Source: Lojkania enalia
Taxonomy: Eukaryota > Ascomycota > Dothideomycetes > Pleosporales
DNA length: 64,000 bases
Direction of reading: 5' to 3'
Assembly (NCBI GenBank): GCA_010094045.1
Contig: ML986587.1
Location: 310,001-374,000 of the forward strand
Shown here: positions 34,601 through 46,300 of the stretch, piece after piece
Layout: each line of letters begins with the position of its first letter
Numbering within the stretch: position 1 is the stretch's first letter
Notes under the pieces: generated by a model
Told to the model about the DNA's origin: nothing
What the model saw: only the letters and a program-made list of their open reading frames with translations
Database searches by the model: none
Made by a program: the position numbers and the translations under genes

Positions 34601-36120
34601 TGGGTGGATGGGTGGATCGGTGAATGGATGAATGGATGGAGGGAACTGATGGTATCGGCCGGACTGGTCCCAAACGGTGCAGGTGATGGGTGGGCGTCGC
34701 TGGGTGTTTCCGTTGGAGTGCGGGGCTGGCGGGCGGCGAGGACAAGGGCTGGCCCCAAAATAGGGCATAGCTGGTCCCTGTGCGCCCGTGGCTTGCTGTC
34801 CTCCCAATGGCGCTCACCACGCTTGCGCTCCCCGATCGAGCTGACCTAACCATCACGCCCAGCGTAGAACCCGCCACACCGGATGACAGCAGCGCGGGAG
34901 GGACGCCAGCTCCCACTCCCAGAAGAGGCGTGAGGCGTCGAGCGCCGCCGCAGCCCCGAGTGCTTTTTGTGCTATCAGGCGCCGCCCTCCTTGTGTGTGC
35001 CCCGAGCTGCCTGGAATGTGAGGGCAGCAACACTGCTGTAATGAGTGGCCAGCTGCGAGGCAACGAGGCATGAGGCATGAGGCGCTGCGATCCTGTGGGC
35101 TCAAACATCGCACAGGAACATACGCCGACACTCGAAACAGGTACGCCAGCAGGACCCCGGCACTGCCTTGTGCGAATAATCGCCAGGGTCGTGGGCTCCG
35201 GCACCCATTTCCGCCGCTGTTTTTTAAACGCGAAGCTATTTGCTGCATGCGCCGTCGACACTTGCTGCGGCAAGCCAGACTCAGCAGCGTGCTGCCACGA
35301 GCGTCCGTCAGCGGCCGAGCAGCCGTCTTGACTGTGTCGTCTGGCCTGGCCTGCACAGTTCTCCTTCGTAACCTGCTGCTGCCGCTGGAGGGCGTGCTGG
35401 AGAGAGCTGGTCTGACCGGGTGTCGACAAGAGCAAGAATGGCAGACCGGGCTGGTATTAAGCACGTCCAGAAGGGGATGGAATGGGGACCGGCGGGCGCT
35501 GCATGGTGATGCCTTGCAGCCGGCGACAGATTGATGTAGCACGAGGTACCTTGGATGCGGCCCGCCGCTGGATTCGCCCTCCAAAATAGGCGTAATCGCT
35601 CTATGCCTCGACCGCCCTCTCCGGCACCACCGCCCTAGCAGCCATGCGGGCTGGCCCAACACACACACATCACCGGCTCCCGCTCTCCACTCTGCTCTTT
35701 CCCGACATCATCGTTGCTTGTTTCTACTGTCCATGTGTAATTCCTGAAGAATGAATGAAATCCCCCGCCTTTCATTCTCTTCGTGACAGCCAATCGTTTC
35801 ATCTACGTACCTTGACACCCGTGCACAGCTCTCGCTCCATTCTCGGGACCCTCGCGCTATGACAATCTGACCTTGTCTGACCATCCTCCGAGCATCAGTC
35901 CTTTGTCTGTTACTCCGTCCTCCTCGACACCTGCCAACACACACCGAAGCTCTCACAAGAGCGTCTTCCCCCTCCGACAGTTTTCCCAGACCGCACTGTT
36001 TGCTGCTGACCGAGTGCCTGGGTGCTCTCCCCATGCATCGTTTTCCTTAGCATCCATTTGGTGCGAGATTCACACCTCAACCCGCCTCTTCTTCAAGACA
36101 ATCTCCCCAGAAGATACGCC
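31668..36120. other. 4.4-kb intergenic region, partly GC-rich
   Basis: The first 2.2 kb is mixed to AT-leaning. From about 33.9 to 35.7 kb the sequence is GC-rich and almost stop-free on both strands, which creates overlapping frames up to 285 codons with no domain and implausible composition. Simple repeats lie at 34422-34450 and 34594-34640. The last 400 bases are C/T-rich and probably form the ELL leader. No gene is supported, though a long leader or non-coding transcript is possible. Confidence 0.5.
34422..34450. repeat. (GGTGCT)n microsatellite
   Basis: Nearly five tandem copies of the hexamer GGTGCT. A second simple array of GGATGGGT/GGATGAAT-like octamers follows at about 34594-34640. 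Both lie inside the GC-rich non-coding stretch. Confidence 0.9.
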
Positions 36121-38473
36121 ATGGCAGCCACGGTCCTGCCGCCAGGCGGCGTTGCCCTCCATGGGGCTCCCGACAGTGACATCGGATCCAAAGACGCTAA
36201 ATGCACACCCGTCCAGATCATGCAGCTCGACATGACCCAAGACATCGTTAACGAGCTCCTGGAGAGCGTGAGAAGCGGCAAGCCTTCACAGATATTTTTC
36301 GGGAGGACTCCTGTATGTGTGCTGTTCATCCCATGAGCTTTGCTTTTCAACCTAGCTCCACCTCGTAGTTGTCGTTATTCCGGAATATAGTCCGCATGGA
36401 TGAATCTTTACTAACCAGCCAACACAGCAACTCAAATTCGGTGATAAATCCCATATACTTCAGACGAGCTCTGAGAGCTATCGATATGAATTGTACCAAT
36501 CTAGCGGTGCTGATAACGACGACGACCTCGAATTTGCCGGCTTGATCAACCATAGTCTTGCTGTACAGAAGGCGGAGGATGTAACGGCAGGAGTAGACTC
36601 TGCGTTGGAACAGCTCAAGAGTAGCATGGCTGCGATATCAGAGTTCAAGGAAGCCAATAAGTATGCCTCTCCGGAGTTGTCGGTGGGCGGTGAAACTACG
36701 TCGTCACCACTCGCTACCAACCAAACACGATGTTTGGATCAGAGACAACGGCGCTGCGTCTTCTACCAATACATTCATCCGGGTGTCGTACTTTAGTGTT
36801 CCTATTGTTCTCTGAACTGACATTTGCGTAGAACAATCATTGGCAACGCAAACCCAATTCGCACCCCGGGTCACCGCCGCTTCCCTTCTAAAAGTGGATT
36901 CAAGCCTCAGCATCTCGGACCCTCCACACTCGGCTCGCCGTTGTTGAGCGTACCCTCATCACCTAGTCTAGCCAAGAAGCCACCGACGTCGCAGCCTGGC
37001 AGTAATCATGAGGTTATTCTCAAAGCTCTCCGCACTCCACTTATCCACCTGCTCGCTGTGCAGCCGGCCAGGGACATCAAGCTCGCCGAACAATGTCGAA
37101 CGTCGATTGCAAACGTACGAGACCTCCTGCCCAAAATCGCCAAACGGTCTTCCGAAGACACAGAGAAGTGGCAGCTCACCGACAAATCCTATCGAGAGCT
37201 CAATCCTTGGAAGTTCCCATATAAGAACGGCGAAGACCGGGAGCAGGCAGTCGGCCGCGCGGTGAAGGCGTTCAATCGGCTGCGACTTGAGAGAGATGAC
37301 AAACTCTGGCAAATCTTACTTCCAGTTGAGGAGCGAGGCCAAGGCAAGTGCCTCTCGGATTTAAATGTTCGAGCACCCGAGCAGAAACCAGCTACGCCGC
37401 TCCACAAACTGTCCAAACTGAACGAGAAGAAGCCTGCTACGCTCAAGAAGGAGAAGGGGGAGGAGAAAGACAAGGAGGCCGCCAAGGAACCCAAGCGCGA
37501 GGTGAAGAAGGAAGTGAAGAAGGCGAGGGAGATTAAGGAGGCGGAGTCTAAGGTGAAAAAAATGGTGAAAGCGGCCACTGCAAAAGCGGCAGGCGCGCCT
37601 ATGGCCACTGCTCCTACTGCAAGCAAGTCTCCCACGGTCACTCCTTCCAACCGCATCTCGAAGACACCCTCAACGCCGTCAGCCGAGACAACCAAAGTGC
37701 GCACCAAGAAAATGGCTGCTGCCGGTGACTCGACTCAGCGCGTCAAATCTAAGATAACCTCGAGGGACGTCTCACAGAGAGACCGTATTGTACGACCGAA
37801 GCCCGCCATGCCCGTCAACACCAAGCCGAAGAACCCATCTCCGCTATCCGCCTCTCCGCCCGTCAATGCTAGCGACTTCGAGGACAACCACCCCGTCCAC
37901 AAGGCGCTCTCTGCTGCTCCTTCCCCCGCAAAGACCTCATCTAGCAACTCCGACCGCGGCCTCAAGCGCAAAGCGAATGACGCCGACAGTGGTATCCATA
38001 GCCACAACATCTCCGTTAAGCATGCCCGCATTGAACGTAACACTCCAAATCATACACCCAACGGCCGGGCCATCGGCAGCACGCCGTCGTCTGGCAGCTC
38101 GCTCAACTCACTCAAACGTAAGGCCGATGACTCCTCTACCTCCTCCAACACGCCAATCGCCAAGATCCGCAAAGTGTCCAACATCGACACCGGCCTCGCC
38201 TCTCGCTACCCAAACCACAACACTCAGATCTCCCCGGGCGAGTCCTCATCTGCGACTACCTCCCCTTCCCTGCCAAGCCTGAGTTTCCGCCAAACCGTTG
38301 AGCTGAGTCAAAAATTTCAGAAATATTACAAGAAGTATGAGGAACTGTATTGGCAGCTGGCGGAAGCAGATAAACCACCAACAGACGCGCAGAGGGCGGA
38401 ACTTATGAAAATGCACAAGAAGCTCGAGGAGATGAAGAGAGAGATCAAAGCTGGTGCTGGCGTCCAGCGATAA
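36121..38473 (+). CDS. ELL-type RNA polymerase II elongation factor
   Basis: Predicted 688 aa, exons 36121-36312, 36428-36660 and 36832-38473. Introns are 115 nt (GTATGT, branch CTAAC, acceptor ACACAG) and 171 nt (GTATGC...CGTAG). The N-terminal ELL domain includes SGKPSQIFFGRTPQLKFGDK and NDDDLEFAGLINHSLAVQKA. A winged-helix-like segment follows at about 200-310 (EVILKALRTPLIHLLAVQPA, then WKFPYKNGEDREQAV). The middle (about 330-620) is low-complexity Lys/Glu- and Ser/Pro/Thr-rich, with many possible nuclear localisation signals. The C-terminal 70 residues (KYYKKYEELYWQLAEADKPP and the helix after it) match the occludin/ELL homology domain. ELL proteins raise the catalytic rate of Pol II in the super-elongation complex. 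Architecture is complete for a fungal member. Confidence 0.88.
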
Positions 38474-40077
38474 ATGAACGAAGGGGTTCCCACATTGATA
38501 GTGGACGAAAACGAGCATAGTACCTTGCGGCGAGGAAGATAATCAGGATTTTACAGGGATGAAGAGCGCATCTATCTATACAGATAGCAGAGAATGGTGG
38601 CAATCTGCGTTCACGACTGGTCTAGGCGGATTTTCTTGCACAGGGAGTTTAAACGGACGATGCATTGCGACAACTAGACTTTCCTTTCCCCATCTTGCAT
38701 ACTACGGATCTTGGGAATTTGCATTCGGGCTATGGAGTTTCTCTGTCAAATTTTTTTTTTCATCTCATATCTAAAACCGCGTAGTACCTCGATGGGGTCT
38801 ACCTATGTTTATGTCAATAGATGATTGACGCATAATGGATAAATAAACGAGTGTTATACTCAAACACAACGGCCGGTGGAAGTTGATTCGATATAGCATA
38901 TTAAATACAATACAACAAACCCTAAACCCTCCACTTCTCCCATCATTTATTAAATTGTGCGCATCTATTGCCCCAATCCTCTATACCGGAGTTCTTCTCA
39001 ACCCTCCAAATCAAGACTAGCGGGTGCCCGCTATCCAGAGCCCCTGCCACGCAAGCGCCCGGTTTTCTCTCAATAAAAAGAACAATCCTTCAGGAAGAGA
39101 CATACAAGACACCTATCCAATACTTGCCGTAGCCCAGCCCTTCTACCCACGTGTTTAGATTTCACACCTCATAGTGCCTACATCCGATTTCTTCACCTGC
39201 CCCGCGATCAGCGCCGCGCCCTACCCTGCATAACGTCATCAGCCCTATGAAAAAGCATCCCGATATCAAGACTACTTCGTGATAGTCCGGATACCGCATT
39301 ACAATCATCACTGCCAATGAAACTTAACCCTCGAGTATTCAGGCAAATTCTCCTGTGGAGAAAAAAATTCCCACAAATGCATGACATCCAGATAACAAAA
39401 GCCTTGGATCCTAGAAAAGCGAGAAAGATAAGAGCAAGATGACAAAGCGCAATAGTAAGCAATCTAATCCCATCCATTGTTCCTAGGAGAGACAGCAAAC
39501 CAACGATTCCAACCCCGCGAAACGCCCAAGCAAATTCGCTGTTTCACTCGGCCCCTCTTCATATCACACCCGCCCGCCAAATCTCCGGCATACGCCTTGA
39601 AACGAGAAAATTTTTTCCATCTGTCATTTTCTCCGAAGTCCACGTTACTCAGGCGTCCCGTCGCCGCGCCTTTTCAGCCTCTTTGGTGTGGCTGAAGGGT
39701 TGTGGCGATGTTTGAGTCAGCGCTGTTCTGCTTTGGGGAAATGAATAGTGGGGTGTGCCGGCGTAGGCTATAGGTAGGAATACAAGGAAGAAGCATGAGT
39801 GCTAACCGACGCAACTGTCACACTCCCACTTCTAAGCCTCCCGAATATGACAGTGCCAGGCGCATCATGTCATCATGTTCGTCCTTGGATTTCGAGAGGG
39901 ATGGTAGATGGGCGTGCTTGTCAACTCCGTTCTAAATGCTGGGAAATTGGCGCTATGTGGTAATTTATCCAGAGTTTGCCTTCCTAACTTTGCCAGTAGT
40001 GTAGAAGTGGTTTGTATACTTATATAGCCCTCCATCTTCGATCTCCCTCCTTAATTCGCTACACTGCGGAAGGCAAA
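38474..40077. other. non-coding interval
   Basis: About 1.6 kb downstream of ELL, AT-leaning, with poly-T near 38749-38761. No open frame above 96 codons and no motif. Confidence 0.55.
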
Positions 40078-40460
40078 ATGTCGAACACTTCGATGTCTCT
40101 ATCATATATAGACATATACGGCACCCGGAGCCATAGGGTCGTAATGTCGAATGTTTCGATGTTTTTATCGTCCGTCCACATATGCAAAGCGTCCAGAGCC
40201 GTAGAGTCGAAACGTCGAACGAGTGAACGTTTCCACCATCCATTCATATTTATACAGTGCCTATAGCTAGAGCTAAAACATCGAACGCTTCGACGTTTCT
40301 GCTATCCATCCATACATGCAAAGCACCCAGAGCCGTAGAGCCGAAATGTCGAACGGGTCGGTATCTCTATTATCCGTCCGCATATTTATAGCACCCGGAG
40401 CGAGTTGTGGATCGTAAAGCAGAAATGTTGACAATTTCGATATTTCTCGATCCACACTTT
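40078..40460. repeat. 66-bp degenerate minisatellite
   Basis: Six copies start at about 40078, 40144, 40212, 40278, 40346 and 40425, so the unit is 66-68 bp with the last spacing 79 bp. Each unit begins ATGTCGAA or a close variant, with a TTCGAyGTtTCT-like core, then a purine-poor CCATCC stretch and CACCCGGAGCC(G/A)TAG. The 66-bp period is a multiple of three, so the minus strand stays open across several units and yields repetitive peptides. No splice or start signals support a gene. Confidence 0.82.
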
Positions 40461-40684
40461 TATACCACACAACAAATCTCTCCCAAATTCCTGCTTATGC
40501 TTAGATTCTGCAGGCACTAATGATTATCCCTCCGTCTATGTGGCTCTAGTCCTAATCCAACCTATAGACAACTCAAGGGACCCCACTTAGGAAAATTATT
40601 GCATCAACCGCAAGATCTCACTAGTTAAAAAATAGTTACACTTTGCCCAGTCTTTCCTAGAAGGCTTGCAAAACAAGCCTAGAG
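40461..40684. other. spacer between minisatellite and ankyrin remnant
   Basis: AT-leaning spacer with no visible feature. Confidence 0.5.
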
Positions 40685-41599
40685 TTGACTAAAGCTAACA
40701 TAGCAGACTTTATCACTTCCGCTCATGCCAATGATCTTGGCAATCTTCGTCGTCTTCTACAGCAAGAGAAAGAGCAATGTCGCTGCTTGGATCCAACAGT
40801 GCAAGACGCAAGCTATGCCGCTGCAGACCCCAATCATTCCGCAGCACTCAACCTCGACAGTATATGTTAGATCGGTCCTGGTGAGCGCATTATATCACCA
40901 CATCTTTGTTCAAAGATAGTACTAATTCAGTTTGAACCTCAGACACTATAGAAGCAGCCGTGCAAGGAAACAGTAAAAATGTCTTCGACGCTCTTACTGC
41001 CCGGAGCTAGGATATCAACACAAATACTGGCCATATCGGAGGTGCACTTCTGTGAGTCTCCCCTTCATGATAAACTACTCAAAAAAACTTTCTAATATTT
41101 ATTGCAACTAGCTTGGTGGTTGGAGCGGGCGATCTGGACATAGTGTAGTTCCTACTATCACGCAATGCTGATCCGAATGCAAGCATTACGATGGGGAGGG
41201 AGGGCTAAAGCACTCGAATTTGCCACACATAGTGCTCTAATTCCGATACTTGGGGCGCTTTTAGATGCGAGCGCAGAAATCAAGAGCCATTCCGTGCATT
41301 CTGATGCGGCTGGGCGAGGAAGGTTCGACGCGATTGCTTTTCTGCTGAAACGAGGGACAGATATCAACGAGATTCTAGAAAACGATGACATTGGCGAGAA
41401 TGCGCGAGAGCTAGAAGTTAAGAATACACTTTGCAGTGCGGCATAGTAGGGATAGAATGCGGTGGCAGAGATGTGGCTCGAACAAGGTGCGGCTGCTGGG
41501 GGTGAAGGATACGAATGGTAGATCGCCATTGGAGCTCGCTAAGAGCGTGGAGTATGAGGCCTATATTGAGATTCTGAAAAGGTGTGCTGAGGGTTAATT
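40685..41599 (+). pseudogene. decayed ankyrin-repeat gene
   Basis: Ankyrin-like blocks lie in order on the plus strand but in different frames and broken by stops. They are ADFITSAHANDLGNLRRLLQ near 40703; TIEAAVQGNSKNVFDALTAR near 40945; GALL, an apparent old intron (GTGAGT...CAACTAG, about 41050-41111) and then LVVGAGDLDIV; LGALLDASAEIK plus AFLLKRGTDINEILEND in the open stretch 41165-41446; and DTNGRSPLELAKS near 41510. At least three stop codons and two frame changes separate them. This is the remnant of one or more ankyrin-repeat proteins; a full-length product is not possible. Confidence 0.72.
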
Positions 41600-42017
41600 G
41601 GGTTTGATCTGTCCTATGAGGCCTATCAGAAGTCTGATTTGGCCAGCTATGGACAATTGACTTATCAATTACGATGGTTTAACATGTCATTCTTCATCGT
41701 GTGATGGTATGGCTTTGACTGTGATGATTAAAAGGACGAGGGAGCTGGTCGTGCTAGTGTCAATGGAGTAAGTGTCTTGGCGACAGGGTAGTTTGTGCCG
41801 AGCCATGACGTGCAGACTTCTGGAGCATTGACAAACCTCTAGCTTCCACCCACTTACCCAATGTCGAATTTGCAGCAGCCGCGATAACAGGAGCCCATTG
41901 CTCAGGCCATAATTGTCATCATGGCTGTAATGCCCCAGAAGGCTAAAAGAGGCCCGTCGGTGTTGGTATGTTGAATGCGGACCCATTAAGCAAGCTCTTT
42001 GTTGATGATTGGGGTAG
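41600..42017. other. short intergenic region
   Basis: About 0.4 kb. Presumably the promoter of the DUF155 gene; nothing specific seen. Confidence 0.5.
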
Positions 42018-43759
42018 ATGACGGATTCTCGAGATGCGCCTCCGCGACCTTCGGTACAACGAGGACCGGGACCACGCCCAGGCGGAAAGCTTATATCTGT
42101 TGACAACATCCTCCAGTACGCATCCGACATCCCATCGCAGCAGCGACGCGGCCCCCCCGGCCACCGACCCACGATGCACACCCGCACGCCTAGTGGCCGC
42201 CACCCGCTTGATCCCAAGCTCTCCGGTCGCTTAATCCCACAACATATGCCTACTCGATCAAGCAAACTGAGCGAAAAGCTGGTTCTATTGCCCGAAGCAG
42301 ATGCTAATGGCGATGATGAAAAGGCTGATCTCGACGAGGATGAAGAGGGTCCGCCCACTGATGAGGACCTACAAAGGCGAAGCGTCAAAGGCGGGCTGAG
42401 GGATAAGAGCTATGCGGAGCGCTTGCCAAAAGCGAGACGCGCCGAACAATTATCCAGGGTTACAGCATATTGCACAGCCCAGGCGTATAAAATGAAGAGC
42501 ACTGCCGAGTTCGTCAAGGCACAGCATCACACGCGAACGAAGCTTTATGATGATTGTTTATACACGGTATATCATCTTCCACTCCTTGCTGGAAGTGATG
42601 GGTATCGGGTTAGGAGCAGTCCCGCGCTCAAAAGTCCCGGTGGAAAGAGCTTGCTTGATGAGGAGATTGAGAGGAATGAACAACGAGAATACCATGAGGG
42701 ATATTTCGGAGAAGAGGAGGTGTACAGCATTCGAGACAGCGAGGAAGAGAGCCCCAGTGAGAGTCCCAACGACAGTCCACATCGAGAACCACTTTCAGAT
42801 TCTCCTATCGGCGAAATCTTGGGTGAGCAGCGCTCTCGCATCCCTCCGAACGCCCTCTCTTTCGGCGAGATGTTTGTTTTCTCTTATGGGGTAGTGGTCT
42901 TCTGGAACTTTTCAGAAAGACAGGAGAAAGACATCTTAGCAGACCTAACGTTCTCATCCTCCTCAACCGGCGTATCATTGGTCAACCGACCTCTAAGCGA
43001 ATCGGATTTCGAGACAGAGGAGTTCCATTTCGAGTACAACCCTGATATCCCGCGACCGAGAGTGTACAATGACATGATAACTTTGAAGAGCGGAGACCAC
43101 ATGATCAAACTCGCTATGAGCCACGCAATAGCCCAAAGCACAAAACTTAGCCTCTTCGAAGAACGCATGTCACGTACCATGCTGCAGGCCCAATACGTCC
43201 CCAAGCGTCTCGCCTTAACAGGGAAACTTGGGATGGGTAGGACGGAAGTTGTGAAAATGATCGGGCAGCTTTTCACCTCGAGAGTCGATGTTAATTTGTG
43301 TAAGTTCTGAACCACCCCCAATTACTTTCCAGTCTTGATACAAAAGAGGTTAACGATTTAATAGCATCAAACATGCTTGACACGCCCAATTTCTTCTGGG
43401 ACTCAGAACCTACTCTCCACCCCCTCTACACTGCCGTCCGCGAATATCTCGAAATAAAACCCCGCATCCAAGTCCTCAACGAACGGTGCCGCGTGTTTCT
43501 CGATCTCGGCGAAATCCTCTCAGACAGCATCTCCGACAAAAAAATGACAAGGATCACATGGATTATTATTGTGCTTATTGTGCTGAGCATTTGCGTCACT
43601 TGTCTAGAAGTTTTACTTAGGTTCGCAATTCTGCATGCGAAGGGAAAGGCAGTGGGTGTCGAGGGAATTGGGAGGGTGGCCGTTGCGGGGCCGACCTTGT
43701 TGGTAGGTCGAGCAGTGGTTTGGGGGATAAAGAGCGTTAAAGGGACGATTTCTGGATAA
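42018..43759 (+). CDS. RMD1: RMD1/Sif-type DUF155 protein
   Basis: Predicted 558 aa, exons 42018-43299 and 43365-43759, with a 65-nt intron (GTAAGT, branch GTTAAC, acceptor AATAG) placed in the conserved VNLSSNMLDTPNFFW. The N-terminal 150 residues are disordered, with SKLSEKLVLLPE. Then come the family block RVTAYCTAQAYKMKSTAEF and a serine/acidic insertion, and the DUF155 core follows with ALSFGEMFVFSYGVVVFWNF, EFHFEYNPDI, ALTGKLGMGRTEVVKMIGQL and LNERCRVFLDLGEILSD. A single C-terminal membrane span (about residues 490-515, WIIIVLIVLSICVTCLEVLL) is typical. The family includes yeast Rmd1 (meiotic nuclear division) and fission yeast Sad1-interacting factors. Biochemical activity is unknown. 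The symbol rests on family resemblance; a paralogue such as RMD8 is possible. Confidence 0.87.
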
Positions 43760-45172
43760 TGGAGGTCTTGATTTTGGAGTATATGGAATTTCCTTTCCAT
43801 TTCGGCAATATGCTGCATAGCGACGGTGTTATGGATGAGAGAGGGTGGAACTACTCTCTATTATTAAAATTTCATAGATTCAATGTTCTTGAAGAATACG
43901 ACTTCTCCAATTTGATATATCCCGTCTTAAGGATCTTGCTATGAGAGATGAGTTAGTCTTTACCAACGACAAATTTCAGTAACTCTTCTATCGTGGCACT
44001 CTCCAATGGCTGCTCCTTTGCAGCCTTCACAAATCATCTTCGGAGAAATTGACGGGTGAGAATTTTCTTTATCGTTGTTGCTCGGGGAGCCGTAATGCCG
44101 GTTCTACAAGAATAGGTGTACGGCTTTGCAGTCCGGGCAAGTTGTATCATTGCTAGCACTTTTGAGTACGGTGAAACGTCTTGATAGATAGAACTCGTGG
44201 GTTTATTGGGAAGATTATACACTACTGTATCGTCGTATCGTTGCGGCGATAAAGACCTCATCAGCATCTAAGTGTGCGTACAAGATTTTTGGCTTTATTA
44301 GCGACAAGTATCTAGGCTGTTACACTATTATTCTAGCAGCTAATAAATAACCAGCCAAGCGTGTATTTTGATTAATCAGGCGCTAGCAAATGTTGCATTT
44401 TCAACCGTCATCGAATAGCCATATCAGGGATGATTTGGGGTGTATTTGGCAAGCCGAGAGAACGGCAATGTTATACGAAGGTGCAGTACGGAGCGCATTA
44501 CCTAGTTACTGTGGCGGATAGGGGATTGAGACACTGGACCTCAGGTTCGCCCATTATGTCATTAAGCATGCAATTCGGCAAAACCTCCCTGGGGCATCCA
44601 GAGAACTTAAATTTGACTTGTTCCATGCCTATGAGAGCAATACTCTAGTATCTTTCGTATTTCAGTTGAAAATTGGTGTGCAACGAATACGGTAATCTCG
44701 GATCTTGACAATATTTGTTGGCAGAAAAGCTCAGAATATTGTGATATAGAATTATAATTCTGAAGGATCCGGTAACACTTCCTTCCCCGGGTTGAGAGTG
44801 TTGATTCAATACCGCGACTATTTGGGAGGCCAGTGGACGTAAAGCCCTTGGTATCATACCAATGGTTGACATTGTTGGGATCTGGTAGAAAGCCTTCATC
44901 GTTACAGTAGTACCTAGGAGTACCATGTCAGAACTAGTCAAAGACGTGCCACAGGGGCCTGCTTTCTTAGGTGTTGGAACGGTGGCTGAGTGAGTTACCC
45001 GCACTTCTGTCGACTCCATGGCTCAATAACATATTTTTCTTTTTATAATCTGGAACATGTCTCAGCGTTCCTCCTAGATTTCTAGGATTTCATGCAAGAA
45101 AATGCCACCTTCCATAGTTGTTGAACAAGTGGTTTCCATAGAAATAGATTAGGAGAGTTTTTAGCAGAATAA
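43760..45172. other. gene-poor interval
   Basis: About 1.4 kb, AT-leaning. Short protein-like stretches on both strands (for example near 44841-44990) are interrupted by stops and cannot be assigned. Possibly further remnants of decayed genes. Confidence 0.45.
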
Positions 45173-46300
45173 TATTCGATACCAACTATTCCCCTTCCCT
45201 TAGATGGTAGAATCGCTAGAACTAGCACCGCTGGACCTGGATCAACTTTAGCATCTACCACAGGTTCCTCGGTAACTGGTTTATCCACCTTCCTTTCCTC
45301 GCAGAAGCCGCCCTCTGCTTTAGGAGATAATGATAGCTTCCTCCTACTGTCTACAATTAGTGAGACTAGTATCATAGGAAGTGGTACTAGGACGATTGGT
45401 CCCAGTTCTGGCCTGAGTCTAACAAGTAGTCAAAAAACAGCTAGGTCTCAAGGTCAACCCCCCGGCTCATCTCCACGGTGGGGAAACCAGAGGCCTAACC
45501 CAACGGTAACACTTGCACCTATCTCATCAACGGGGAGTAGCGTGATTGCTGCTGCTTTGGCGACATTTACCACCGTTCCGACTGGCACGTGGCATGAACT
45601 TCCGGTGGATGGATTACCACCACATCTTTAGGACCTTTGGATCCTATGTAGTTCCGCTGATCTTGCCTAGAATCAGCGGTAGGCAAAATCTTCCTCCTGT
45701 TACTTTATGAAATTGGGGCATTAAACCGCAAGCGCCCAATCTCCCAAACCCTCCATCCGTTTAAATCAGCATCCCAAGCGTGGGATGTGCCAAAATCTAT
45801 TCATTCAAATTGGAAATCATGGCAACAGTAGCAATGTAGGGAAGAATCAAAGCAAACCGACCACCAGGCTTTCAAATTATACTGAGTCTCAGGCCTCGTC
45901 GCGCGGATCACGGCCCTCTTCCTCTAAATCTTGAACAAAGTATACCGCTACGGTTACTTCAGTCTATTTCAGTTCGGCCGGCACGTCCAGTAGCTACTAG
46001 ACAAAGACTTTGACTACTATCGGGTGTTCTATTACGGGCAGATTTACTTCCACAGAGAGCTGCATTATGTCGATGACTCTCGTCTCTAAAAGTGTCTGCT
46101 GCGCTTCTACAAGTATGACTCAAGGATCCACCGTCTAGATCCCCACTTCGTTTAAGGTGTCAATCAGCTTTAGAGGGAAGGGCATTGAGATGTACTGCCT
46201 CAAGGAACGCGCGAATAATTACAAAATCTCGTTTCTAGGCACGTACGATAAATACCAGATGGTTCCAGAACCGTCGAATGCTGTATGAGGAACGTACTAC
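45173..46300 (+). pseudogene. decayed Ser/Thr-rich protein gene
   Basis: An open frame without a start runs 45173-45631 (about 152 codons). It is rich in Ser, Thr, Gly and Pro (TSTAGPGSTLASTTGSSVTG near its start). The same reading frame resumes near 45800 and continues to about 46290 with similar composition (YTATVTSVYFSSAGTSSSY). It then passes through a cysteine-containing part and an end containing CLKERANNYKISFLGTYD. Stops in this second part are TGA and TAG, which C-to-T changes of CGA, CAG or TGG codons could explain. The composition suggests a former cell-surface or secreted glycoprotein. The family is not recognised. Confidence 0.55.

Noticed and set aside
34578..35668. Two overlapping minus-strand frames of 271 and 285 codons
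   Set aside because: They overlap each other and several plus-strand frames in GC-rich DNA with few stops; composition is Arg/Ser/Pro-rich with no domain and no splice logic.
40059..40470. Minus-strand repetitive ORFs over the minisatellite
   Set aside because: Open only because the repeat period is about 66 bp; starts and ends are arbitrary.
44645..45019. 124-codon minus-strand frame
   Set aside because: The plus strand over the same span is equally protein-like but broken; the strand cannot be decided and no family is seen.
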